Origin: Paramecium octaurelia
Lineage: Eukaryota > Ciliophora > Oligohymenophorea > Peniculida > Parameciidae
Length of the DNA: 64,000 nucleotides
Reading direction: 5' to 3'
Assembly (NCBI GenBank): GCA_905182995.1
Contig: CAJJDP010000034.1
Coordinates: forward strand, 62,001-126,000
The notes under the pieces: model-generated
What the model saw: only the letters and a program-made list of their open reading frames with translations
Databases searched by the model: none
Told to the model about the DNA's origin: nothing
Shown here: positions 11,761 to 24,600 of the stretch, one piece after another
Layout of the letters: each line of letters starts with the position of its first letter
Numbering within the stretch: position 1 is the first letter of the stretch
Translations under genes and position numbers: made by a program

Positions 11761-14700
11761 TCAATGTATTAATATCATAATCATTATGAGTAGAAGATAA
11801 TGGATTCTTCCACCACTATAGGTTTAAGATGGACTAGTCTGTATTTGAACTGAAGATACATTAGAAACTTTGGCTAATGAACCTGTATCATCATTGGAAT
11901 AAAACCAATAAATCTTACTATAATAATTAGATATATACCTTATATTTAAGATTCGGACTCAGATTTGTAAACCATACTTACTAGGTTTAATTTTAAATGG
12001 CACTGGAATAGTTAAAAAATAGAAGGAAACTTTAATGTAAGGATCTTCCAAGGTAGTTTATTGATTTTCTAATTTAGTTTATGGATGGAATTTAAGCAGT
12101 GTCCGTTTATTCGATTCCTATTCCAACATAACCTTTGGCTTTAGAGAGGGTGAAATTCATAGTGGCATTGACAGACCCTACTTCTGGTTTGGTATAATTT
12201 AAAGTTGGTTTAGTTGATTGATCCGGTTCTGAATAGACCGCATCAAAAATGGTAGGATCTTCTTCTGGATCCAAACTCATTTTATTGGATAACAAAGATA
12301 TAAATGATTTTTTGTCGCTCAAAGCATTTTGCACAACATCATTAATAGTTTCATCCATTAAGGACAGATCTGGTTGGAAATAGATGTAATAAGAGGTTTA
12401 GACACCTGTCAATGTGCTTACAATATCGTTGGATGATAATGAAAGGATTTCAAGAGTTTCTATGTTGCACATCTACCCTCTGGCATCAGTTATTCTATTG
12501 TAATCGATGGTAAAGATATAATTGATTCCACAAATCAATTCTAATTGTTAGATTGAGGTTAGTGGACTAGAGAATGTAATATTCAATTTTATTCCGTTTC
12601 CCCCGTTGAATCTTGTTTGCCAATTGTAAATAAGAGCCTCACTTGCGACACCAACTAGGTCAGCACAATAGGCTTGAATAGTGTAATCAGAGAATGACTT
12701 CAACCCACTAAAGTGTTCTTTGGCCACTCCATTGATTATTTGGAAACCATAGATTTTCCATTCTAAATCGCTGACATTCCGCTGAGTCCTTGAGTAGCCT
12801 TAATAAATGGTTTGATTGTAAATTTCTTCTAAAGGTATGTAGGTGATGTCACCTCCGGATCCGATGACCCAAAAGAGAGTTCCGATGTTATTACATTTGA
12901 AGGCGAATTTGATGTCATTTTTATAGGCAATAGGTTGAGAATCGAACTCTAAGACGGGAAGGTCTGCTGGAGATGCAATTATTTCAATGGTGATATTGGG
13001 AGGGGGTAAATAATAAGGTGCGCTCACACCTGTTAAGATGAAGGATAGTTAAACTTTGGTTCCAACTTCTAAAACTGTGTCATTATTATTCACTTGCCAA
13101 ATGTATTCATACTTATCAAAATATAATTTATATTGGCTTTTGCCTGAGTATATGATGTTTTGGGGATTGTTGGAGATGACATTCAGAGCAGAATTATCAT
13201 TCGCCAGTTGTATACGCAAATCTGACATTGGAAAACAATTTTCAACGTTGATTGTAATTGGTTAGGAGGTGCCTCCTTAGGGGATCTAATACAGAGTCTG
13301 GTCAGTGGTTAATTGGTAAGGTGAATTGACGATATTGGCATAAATGTTAGGTAATACACTGACATAATTGGATCCACCTGTTAATTTAGAGAATTTAAAG
13401 ACTGAGTAGCCTATGGTGATGTTGGGATCAGCACCAGCAAGAAATTATGAGTCTTTAGAACCACTATTGGCTGAGAGGGAGGAGGGGAAGGTTTTCAGTA
13501 TGCTTTTTTGGAATCCGAAGGTTTCTTGGAAACTGGATTGAGAGGTGGGTTGTAAGGAAATTAGGGTGCGATAGGTGCCAATGAAGATATTAATGATTTT
13601 AGAGGTTTCGTCTATGATGTTTAGATTTTCATCTCTTTCATATTAAAATTATCCACCTGACCAAATCACGTCTTGTTTGTCTTCCTGAATCAAGGAAACT
13701 GGACTTGAGTAATAGAAGGCTGATGTGAATTTGACTTTCGTATTACCACTCTAAATGATGTGTACTTTAAGTCTGTAATCATTGGTAGGGTCATCTGGTA
13801 CATTCGCTTCTGGCAATGGTATGTTGCCCAATTCGATTGTGTATTGTTTAATCAAGTTGTTGGCACTGTCTTCAGATAGGATCATTTGGATGTATTGTTC
13901 AGTGATGATAGTGCAAGTGGTAGTGAAGTTAGTTTTCGTATTATCATCGTCTCTAGTGATTGAACAAGTGACTCCAGTGGCTCTGCTTAAGGGATCCATA
14001 TAGAAGGATGGGAATTACACGAACAAGATATTGCCATTCATGACTGATCCAGAAGGTAATAGCAATGATAGTTTGTGTGTTTGGGATGTTCTGATGTAAT
14101 AACTGCTTAAGGTTGTATCTACGACTTCGATTGGTTGTGTTTGATATTCATCCTATAAAGTGTCAGTGAGTATTTCTTGCATGTAAACCCCATTAGTGAA
14201 GTCGTCATCTTTGTCTATAGCAATGTAGATTGAAGAGAGTATTGGCCAATGTAGTCGGTTTGGCTGTGGTAGAGTGATTCTGAGAATGGCCAATTCAGTT
14301 GGTTTTATTACGATGCACACATTTATGATGTATATTCCATCTTTGAGAGTGCAGTAACAAAACGTTGAGTTTAATTGACATGAGACATAGGGACTCAATG
14401 AAATTCCATCATGAAATTGCAACTTGATCATATAAGTTAGTAGTATCTTAAGGTCGGCATTGGTGATGGCAAATTCGTAAATGGCATCAAATCCAGGACT
14501 ATTTAAGGTCTTTGATTGCAATAGAATCTAGCCCTTTGGAGTGTATGTTATGGTACTCAATTGCGCGTATCCTATAGGGGAACTGCTTTGAATGATGGTA
14601 GTTCCAACAGAGTCTATCAATTTGCCAATCAGAGATTCAGTTGAATAGGTGTTTGTTGGAGTTTCAAAGTTTTTGCATTTCATTGTAAACAAGATGTTGT

Positions 14701-17700
14701 GGGGGTTTGTGATGTCTTGATTGAATTTGATGATAATGTTAGGCATAGTGGAAGTATCAACAGAGTATATTAATTTAGACAATTGGAGACCCTCATATAT
14801 TTGGCACTTCAATTTGCTACTCTCCATATTCTGATCCCTTAGAAATCCGAGTGCTATTTAAATGTATTATTAAGATGAGGATAAATACTCTCTGGCACTC
14901 TACAACCTGAAATCAAAGATCAATTTGCCAACTCCATTTGAGGTTGGTGTCTCCAATCTCAGATTTCCAATATAAAAGATCTTACCTAATTGAGTGTTCT
15001 ATAAATTCAATAAATTATAATTGCACTATTCCTGCAACACAGCAGGGGTGTCATATGTGTCACCATAAGGTTATGTCTTACCACTCCTAATGGTCGGCAC
15101 ATAAATCTACACTTTGAAGGGCTGATTGGTACCAAAAGATGTCAACCCATAAGTAGACTAGATCATGAAGGTGAGTTTAATCACTGTGTTGGGTTGGATA
15201 ACCTAAACCACTGAACTAGTCAATATCACTGTGATGGTAGTGGCTGTGGAGGTGTAAGTGCAAGCGATGTTGTTGACTCCTTAGATGGTGCATAAATTTG
15301 TAGAGGTGACAACATTCACTCCACTTATAGCTAAGGTTAGAGTGATGACAATCTTTATGGATCCAAAGTTAGTGCCTCCCAGTTTCAATGAAGAACTGAA
15401 TCTGATTGGAAATTGGAGTCTCTGCTATCCCAAAGAGTTAGCATATATTTAACTAGTGCTGTCCAATTTACAAGTGTACAATTATCTATCAATCACTCCT
15501 GAATCCTGGAGAGCAGCCTATAGAATTCCCTTGGAATTGGATAAGGCATACGAAACAAATGAGCCTATTTTGCTGTATCTACCATAAAGGATTACCACCT
15601 GATTGCTAATGTGAAGAGGGTAATTTATTTGAGTATCGAACGGACAGAATGTTGTGTATATATTAGTGTTGTATACAAATTAAGTGCATTGCAGGTCACC
15701 AAAATAAGATTCGATTATGGCCTCATCAAATAGATTCACATCAATACTGGTCAGTGTCAATCCTGCTCCGATGTGTGAATTTTAGTTTTATTCCAAGTCC
15801 ACATTGCTATTTGAACTGGTTGTGATCTCCATATCTAAATAGGCTGATCCATCCTAGAATTTGGTTGTATCTATGTGCATATCAAATACAAAGGGAGTTC
15901 TCACAAATGGGAAGGTCAAATCAGATGACTCGACTGTAAACACACTCGGAATGTACTTTCTGGTTTCTCCTGAAACTGGCAACCCGAATGGACGATACAC
16001 TTTTATTGGAACGTTGGTTAAGATTCCATCTATCTGACTTGTTAATCCAATGTGCAGGGTGTAGGTCAGCCCTTTGGGAATGATTGGAATCAAGATTTGA
16101 TTGGACTTATCACATATGATAGATTAATGGAGCATCCACGCTTCCGATGGTCCATTCTAGGCACTGAATTTATAGCAATCTGGATAGGATGTGAATAACT
16201 GGATTTTTGAATCAAAAAACACTTGCACTTTATCAAATGCCACACTCAATGAAGGTATTTTGATTCTTAATAGAGTTGGGATGAAGGAGCCATCATTCCC
16301 TACTGTAGTACCCATATAATAATTAACAAAACTGACTTGCAAATCATTCACTCTACTTATGGTGTAAGCATTAATCAAATGCTAGCTGATCTTATTTTAT
16401 CCTGATGAATCGACCTTGTAAAAATTGACAATAAAGTCCAACAACTACTCATCAGCATACTAGGATGACTGGACGAAATTGGTAGAAAAAGTAACAGGAA
16501 TACCAATGACACCTTATTGCCCTGGAGTTGAACCAGAAGTTCCAATGAAGTTGTTATTCTCATTAATGAAATTGGTGACACATCCTCCACCACTAATGAA
16601 TGTAGCAATTCCATAAGCAGTATTTGAAGATGAGTATATTGTATAAGTATTTTGATTCCCAATATCACAATATCCTTTTTGGATACATATTAGTTATTCA
16701 TCGCTGAACACTCCACCACCATCATTGGCTATGTACTGCAACTTTTTGGGAGCATTCTGTTAATCACTATGCAAAACCATACTATTCATCATTATTGTCA
16801 TCTTAATATAATTGGCTGCTGTTGATGGACATGAAACAGCAGTGGCATCCCAAACTTGAGTACTCGAAGTCTTGATGAAGAATAACAACATTTTGTCCCC
16901 ATTCACAACTCCAACAGTGCCAGCACTACCAAAAACAGCATCGAGATTGGTTAAAGTGTCAGTCGGGATGGAAGTGACCTGGGTTTATCCCAAAAGTCCT
17001 CCTGATGGATTATGCCATCCAGTCAAGTCCAAGTAATGACTGTCCTATAGATAGGTGATGGTTATTCCAGGATTATCCCCATATATATATAAAGTATTAG
17101 CAGTCACACTCTATTCCAAGTAAAAACTCAACTTGCCAAATTCAGAAGCACTGGAAGAAGCATCATACAAAGCCTTAGTTGAAATGAAGTACACGCTGGA
17201 TGCAGAGAGTGTGCCCACATTGTGACAAAGGATTGAGTCTGTAACGAATTCGCAATAGACAGGGTTCTCATCATTGTACGATTGGAAATTGTGTTTGGTG
17301 GCATAGCTTAAGGCATAGATACAATTGAATTTGATCTTGACCGTCAAGGGGAACACTAGATTTGCAGAAGCTGAGACTGAAAATGACACCTTGATTGAAT
17401 TGTAAGGTCCTTTCATAACAGCTGCATTTTCCAGTTTAAACACTCCAACTTAGGTGTCAGTGAGGTCTTCCTGAGAATCTATGCCCCACAAAAACTGCAC
17501 TCCTTCCAATTAGGTGGGTATGGTGGTAACTCCGAAGACATTGGATCTGAACCCCTTCTCTATGATTCTGTTTCCTTGAGTTGGAGACTTAGTCACCACT
17601 CGTATATCTCTTTGAGACACGAATCCAGGATTCTCAACTCCAAATTGTATTTGCAATTAAGTGTTTGAGATTATGTCGTCCTATGTGATCAATTTGATCG

Positions 17701-18437
17701 ACTTCTCTGTGGTTGTGCAGGTGTAGCTGGTAAACTTACTCCAACATGATTTGGACAGGATTTTGAAATCGGTATCATCGATTCCGTCGGTGTGTTGACC
17801 TTGGACGATCTGCAATTCAATCTATGCTCCTTTAATGTTCTCTCTTGGAGTGATGAAGATGGTTATCACATATTGTGCTCCAGGTTCATCATAATTAGGG
17901 TAGAGATCCTGATCCACTAGGAATGTGATGGTCATTCCTGAGGGAGGCAATTCATCAACATTCAAGTGGGCAGCTCTATAATTGTAATCATAAATCATTG
18001 CATTATCATCCAAACTGCTTATAGTTCTTAGGATTATTGGTTCATAATAAAACCCACTGTCTACTGATGTTGGATATATCGATAATAAATACCAAATGCC
18101 AGCATTCAATTGTACTGACACCTTAAAATAATAGTCTGATGTGAATGACGGCTAAGTTACCAATGAAGCAATGCTCTTTAAAACCAAGACGCCCTCTAAT
18201 GTCGAAACGGTGCAAATAACTTCAGACATCTGAACCATTTATTACCATTATTACCTGAGTCTTATGCAAATCAGCTCCTCCGAATTACAGATAACCACTG
18301 TCAATCGTTGTTTCCAACCTGAATGGAATCGAGATCAGACTCAATTTCCCCTCTATATCGTACTCGTAGCCGAAATCCCAAGTGGAAATGTACCCTCCCT
18401 AGACATAGTAAATTAAAAGCAATAAAGTATTTAGCAT
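11761..18437 (-). CDS. Giant secreted/surface protein with beta-strand repeats (2208 aa), paralogue A
   Basis: One minus-strand frame is TGA-free for about 6.3 kb. With two 25-nt introns, 18230-18254 near the 5' end and 11914-11938 near the 3' end, the length is exactly 2208 codons plus stop. It begins MLNTLLLLIYYVQG, a signal peptide. The body is a long series of Ser/Thr/Asn-rich, strand-forming segments carrying xPxxGxxITFxxP-type motifs and scattered Cys, like adhesin-type beta-sandwich repeats. It ends with a hydrophobic tail after GGRIHY (LLLIMIMILIH), consistent with a GPI-anchor signal or membrane tail. Its last about 60 residues and 3' intron correspond to those of the plus-strand giant gene at 21663. 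No enzyme motif was seen. Surface location is inferred; adhesion or recognition is a guess. Confidence 0.8.
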
Positions 18438-18477
18438 TATAAAATTATTAATGCAATAACAATTCAACCCTCGACAC

Positions 18478-21400
18478 TCAATTCATATCCTTCCCTGTTT
18501 ACCTACCAAATGCAAAACTAGACTTGAAGGTTCGCTTAAAAACGTTAAAGTTGGCCAACCGAGGCGATCTCTTTACTTTTTGAAGTTCTCCAAACCTCCT
18601 TAACTTGGCTCCTTTGGATATTGCCTCATGGAAAAAGGAATAAGCTGAGAACTCAGGTAACAGTCTCTTTTTACCAAAGAACTTTTGCAGTTTAGCATAT
18701 CTACTCTATAATATATTCTCTTACCTCTTAAGAACTTAATCATAATTGTACTTCGGATGATAAGATTAAAAACTCTGCATTTTTTCAAATCCCAAAAGAA
18801 CTTAGTTCACCCACAAAGTACTCGAAGGGATGTTGTGTTGAGTGATGTTCGTAATGACAGTTGCATTGTTTTGATGGATTTATGGTCCTTGAGGCGATGG
18901 CTCAATTGATTTGGCGTTATTGCTTGGACTTTTGATATTTAAATCAGATTGGTGAGGATTCCCCATCATTTTCAAATCTATTGAAGGCCTGTAATTTCTA
19001 GCATCAGTTGCATGTGTAGTTCCTTTCTATGTCATGACTGATTATCTGGGCTATTTAACGCTCATAATATTAGGCCGAGAATGAGCGGGTTCTAATTGGT
19101 TCTTAGACTCATCAGAGATCTCTTCCTCCTTTAAAACTAAAATATCATCATTTCACATTAGTACATTTCTTTTTCTGATTAGGTTTGTTTCCAAAGCCTG
19201 CTAGTGAGAATGTTTATATGGCAGACTTGCTTAGGTTGTTCTTGAAGCTGATCATAGATTGTTATTGCTGCTATTGTTGATCATCGTCTTTGATGCTGGC
19301 TGTTGATGGTTTGATGTCAGCAAGAGATGCTATGTTTTAGTCTAGTGATATGAGCACTATGATTACTTTGTCCTATTTCCGCATCCTCAAATATGTCATG
19401 CATAACTTAAGTGGGAGACTCATAATCTTAGGTCATTGTGAAACTAACATCATTAATGTAGTTGGCAGCCTTGGCTTAAATGGTGCTTAGATTATTTCTG
19501 GCATTATATTTCTGAGTGAATCTTTGACATCTATTTGTCCTTTCTTGTTGGATCGGATAAGTTTCCTATTTAATAACTCTGTCCTTATCAACACAGAAAT
19601 GCACATAGTTACAATCCACAATCATGTGCGATTTACTTTAACAACTGAAGCACTGTTATTTTAAGGGACTGTAATCTCCAAAACGTAAGGATTCTCTTAT
19701 TACAAAGTATTTCTCTTAATCATTAGGGTGGTGTTTAAGGAGATCCAAAAAGACCTGCCGTTTGATTTTGAACACTCTTGTGAAACCTCTTGATATAGCA
19801 GTAGCAGTTCTCGGGTTTCCTGAGAAAAAGGAGAACTCTCCAAAACTGTCACATTGGCTATAATTCTTAAAGGTGTTTCGTTTAACTCTGTCCTTCATCT
19901 CTACTCCTTCGAAGATCAACTCCACCTCTCCTTTTGTTATTATATACAAGGCACAGTCATCCAACTCATTTACCTAAGGCTTATTACAGACTTGATACAG
20001 ATATGATGCGTTCATCTGGAGAAAAGGATTGCTCCTCCATCAACTGTAAGAGATTCTTGATCAAGGACTCTGAAAAGGTGTTCACCATTATCTTACATTT
20101 CCTCAAGATATTGCCTCTTAATTGAAATTGCAATTCTTCTTACAATTACTTACTTAACTTACTGATCACATCACCTACTTGATCATCATTCTGCTCCTAC
20201 TCTTCCTTCCAGATATATTCCAAATAACTCCTTATTTTAGTTTGCAAATCAAACTCAATCCTGTTCTTTACCATAAACTTATTGATTAGACTTACCGTCT
20301 TGCTATACTCTTACGAATTTTTGTAAATGTTGGTAACCAAGATACCTATGCTATTCACAGAGTATGCAAACACGATAGAACCAATGAACATGGTAAGATT
20401 ATTAATCAACAATTCCAAATCATTCTTGGCAGTAATGTCTCCATAGCCAACAGTGGTCATTGTCATTGTTGCCCAGTAGATGGCTACATTATACTTTGAA
20501 CCAATCTGTCTATCTCTAAAATTGTAAGCATCAAGCCAAGTAAAGGAGGGATTGAAATGGGCTATGCCATGCCATAGACAACCAAAGTTATGAACTACAC
20601 TGATAATCACGAGGAGCACTTTCATCAAGTTCACCAGGTCATTCATTAATTCGCTCAAGTTAAAAAATCTTCATATTGATGTATCATATAAATTACTCTT
20701 ATAATTATGCCAACATATTGTTGATTTTGGTCACTCTCAAAAAGTAGAAGATCAGACAAAAGCCTACCTACAGTATGATCATTTCAAAGGATTTTGAACT
20801 CAAATTGGGTACAAAAAACTAAATGGTTGCAGTTCCAAATGAGACCACGAAAATAATTTATGAATTTATACTAAATCAACAAATGCATTCTTCTAAAAGT
20901 AATTCATTATCACTTTTTATCGATCCTTTATTAGCTGTCCTTTGTCGATGAATGCGATGTTCATCCCAATAGCTATATCGAATGCCAAAATAGCCATTAA
21001 AATGATTTCAACGGTTAGACTTTCTTATTCAGTATATAATTAACTAAGATGATAAATTTCAAATGAAATCTTGAATGGCAACCAGAAAAATATTACCAAA
21101 TATGTAATTATTTAAAAAAGACTCCAAAATATTAGGAATTTGCTTTGGGGTGTAAATACATCAATAAATCCAAAGATCTAATAATTCTTGTTTACCTCTG
21201 CTGTTTCGATCGAGAATTGGAGATCATCCAATTGAGATATTTGATATTAAGTCAATTAATGCAATTGTCTTACATACGAGCGATTGATTAGATTCTTTAT
21301 GAAATTATTTTATATGCTTTTGGCCACAATGAGCTTCATAAAATTGGGCTTCAAGCTGGCAGGGCATTCAATCTCGATGCTGGCCGATAGCACATTCGAG

Positions 21401-21564
21401 TGCTTATTAATATTTGTCTATGAACCAAAGACCAGCCGAGGGGAATGGGCATTCAAACTACTTGAACTTTGAGCTTAAAAATCTCCGTCTTAAATGCCTA
21501 TTCTACTGCTCAAGAGGGGGGGAATTGGACCCTTGAAATCGCCTTCTAGGGAGTGTTGAGACAT
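18478..21564 (-). CDS. Cyclic-nucleotide-gated-type K+ channel with C-terminal zinc knuckle, second gene
   Basis: A second CNG/EAG-like K+ channel, modelled at 975 aa. Order: Ser-rich cytosolic N-terminus, S1-S6, pore with TTVGYGD (about 20437-20457), C-linker, a cNMP-binding domain with the cassette FGEFSFFSGNPRTA that keeps the Arg expected to contact the cyclic phosphate, then a CX2CX4HX4C zinc knuckle (19611-19652). A long Gln/Ser tail ends in a basic domain. Four introns (28, 25, 25 and 28 nt) are clear. One further break near 20795-20850, in the S2-S3 region, needs an intron of about 53 nt or has a noncanonical junction. Its start lies 98 bp from the divergent giant gene, and its stop lies 40 bp from the start of giant paralogue A. 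Confidence 0.87.
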
Positions 21565-21662
21565 ATCGATTTAAAATTGGCAATTATATTAGAAAATTTA
21601 TAGACAAATTGAACTAGCTAATAAAAAGAAATAAATAACATTTAATCATAATATAAAAATAT
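21565..21662. promoter_or_regulatory. 98-bp bidirectional promoter spacer
   Basis: The only sequence between the divergent start codons of the K+ channel (21564, minus) and the second giant surface protein (21663, plus). It is AT-rich with no distinct motif that I can name. Any promoter for both genes must fit here or within coding sequence, which suggests co-regulation but does not prove it. Confidence 0.5.
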
Positions 21663-24600
21663 ATGTTAATATTATTTTTGTTCACCTTATGTTATGCTGG
21701 TACGATTTGGCCAGGCTTTATTAGTAATACAATTGCAAATCGAAATCAGTATTCTGATTATACAATCTAAGTGATTCCTGAGACTAATGTTCCTGCAGGT
21801 GGTTATATTGAAATTGTATTCCCAATACAATATTAATCAGGTTTGGGAGAGAAGGCCTATTGCACTAATTGCACTATAAGTGGACACACGATTTCCTTTT
21901 ATTTTGCCGATACTCCGATTTTGAGTGTAGCCAACACACTCTACATATACAACATTCTAAATCCTGCGGAAAGAGGAGGAACTGGTAATTTTATAATCAG
22001 AACAAAAAGATTTGAATTCATATACGATGAGAATCTCATATTCCAAACCATCGGCATTGCTGATGACATCGCCTAATTAAGTTCTTGCATTGTCTCATTC
22101 GTTGACTCCCCCACTTCAGGTAGTTTAGGTAAATACAACTTCGCCTTCAAAACCAACATCAACTTGCCCTTGGGCACCACCATCCAACTATTCATCCCCA
22201 ACGTATTCATAATCTCTGACAACCCCTCCTGTTCACTCTACTCAATCAACGATCTCGTGATCGAGGGAAATGTCGTCTGTAAACTATTGGACGGAAGTCG
22301 AGTGCAAGTGAGTGGCTTTTCGAATGATATCACCTCAGGCAGTGAAGTGGGAATTCAAATCTCACTCACCAACCCCTCCTACTCCTAAGTGACTTCAACC
22401 TTCATTATAGCTGCCTACAGATATGGGACCTCAATCATCTACACTTGGAAAACAGGCATCAACGGCATTCAGATATTGCCTGGTTTAATAAAAGACATAT
22501 CCCTCCTGCCCTTGTAGAAAGTCAGACTGGCTACAGACAAAATTGTCGATTACCAATTGAAATTCCTCCCAACCAATTCATTGCCAGCAGGCTCAGCGAT
22601 TATGATCAAATTCCCAAACACCTTTCAATTAGAAGCAGGCACACCGTACCTATTTTTCAAATCTGGCTTGGAGGACATTTCTGAGACCAGTCCTTTGCAA
22701 ATAAGCACTGTCGGCACTGACATTTTGATATCGAATTACAAGCCCACTCTTCCGAATCAAATCATCATCTAATTCAGAGCAAAGAACCCCTCAACTGCAG
22801 GTCCATCATCTGCTTTGGACATTCGAACATGCACTGATAATACCTGTGCAAACATCATTGATTAAAATAAAGTGGATGCCATTATTCAAGTGGAATTTGT
22901 GGGTATAAATGAAAATCAATTCTAGCTTCCCTTCCTTTCACATAAGTATCATTGTCTCCATCCACATCCCAACAAACTCCCACCGACATCACATTTACTA
23001 TTATCCCTACATTTGTGATTCCTGGAGGAGCCTACATCAAAGTGCTCCTTGACTCCGCATTCTATGTAGGCACTGTGTCAGCAGCCAATTGCATCTCCTC
23101 ACTGCTGATACCATCAATAATGTGCAATAAATCCGACAACCTCATCACGTGGCAAAACCCAGCCTCCGTTCAATACAACGTCAATCTCGCACAAAACTTT
23201 TACATTAACAATTTAGTCCAAACTCCAACCTACTCAGGAACCTACACTGTGGATATAGAAATCTACAATTCATAGGGAACATTACTCTAATCATATACCA
23301 ACTATATGGTCGTGGGTCCTTAAGTCCTAGCATCTCCCACATTGGAGTTCGTAGGTCCCGAACAATCAGTCTTTGGGGCTCCCAATATACCCAGATACAG
23401 CATCTTGATAACGACATTTTACAATTAGATAGTCATCCCAGAGGGAGGATACGATTCAACCAAATAAAAAGCTCAAGGGAGAATCAAGTTTTAATTTCCA
23501 GCCAACACTAATTATCTCAACAATTTTATAGGCACTGTCTACAACGATGGCGATTAAATACCTTGCAAGGCTGTTAAGGGCTTATTGCCAATGGACAATC
23601 TGAAGATCTAATGCAATATCTATTATAGTGCAGCTGGAGCCTACATTATCATGAGGAACTTTAAAGAAATCCCGTATCGGAGTAATATTGAAATCCACAT
23701 ACCAAACATCTAAAATCCTGCATCTGCAACAGCTGGGTTTACATTCACAATTCTATAGAAGCAATTTGGAGTCGACACAGACTTAAACTATTTCACAGTA
23801 ACATAGAATTTCAGGACTCAATTTAGTTTGAATCCAGGAGTGTCAGTAAGCTAGATGCAAATCAGTAATACAAAACTATCTGGAGTGTTCAACGTCTCCA
23901 TGGATATAGTGCCAGGTAATGATTTCGATGATGGAACTGATTTCATAGTGAAATTGCCTGGCTATGACGCTATGTTCATCCCTGAAGAAGAAATTGTTGT
24001 TTGCTATATCGATACCTACTTGACTCCATGCACGACCTATCCTGGTGTTGATTGGATACTAATGAGAATCAAGGCACCCCAAGTTCATTATTACACAGCC
24101 CCTGTAAAACCAAAGTTACACATCTACAATCTTAGATGGCCAAGGTATTCTGACTCTGTTGGATGGGTCCAATGGACGATGTTGAAGGATCCTTTCAGTT
24201 CTGGCATGAATTACGAAGTTGAAGCCAGAACTCTCTACTACAATGGAGGTACAGACAAATTTCCAGCTCCTGATGTTAACGATTTTGATGAGGCTCAGAT
24301 TTTATCACCCAAGAAGGGAAAAGGATTTGTGGGTCTGAATTTCGAATTCTACTTCAAAACCAAATATTTGATTCCTGATGGAAGTGAGTTCATATTAACC
24401 TTTCCCATCGATTTTAGTTTGGATGGTTCTTATCCCTAACCATAATTCTCCGCTCCTTAATTTTATTCACAAAGCGATTCCAAACCTTTGTTATTCGTCG
24501 TATCTGGCAATGTACTTAGAGTCAAGAACATTCGAGAACATCCTGCCAGTGGCCCTTTTAGGATCATAGTACAAGGAGTCAAGTCCAGTAAGTAGCCATC

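Noticed and set aside
16375-16668. 97-codon Leu/Ile-rich minus frame that looks like a membrane protein
   Set aside because: It is an alternative frame of giant protein A; the continuous 6.3-kb frame covers the same DNA.
22445-22684. 79-codon plus-strand frame inside giant gene B
   Set aside because: It is out of frame with the continuous long frame and has no independent support.
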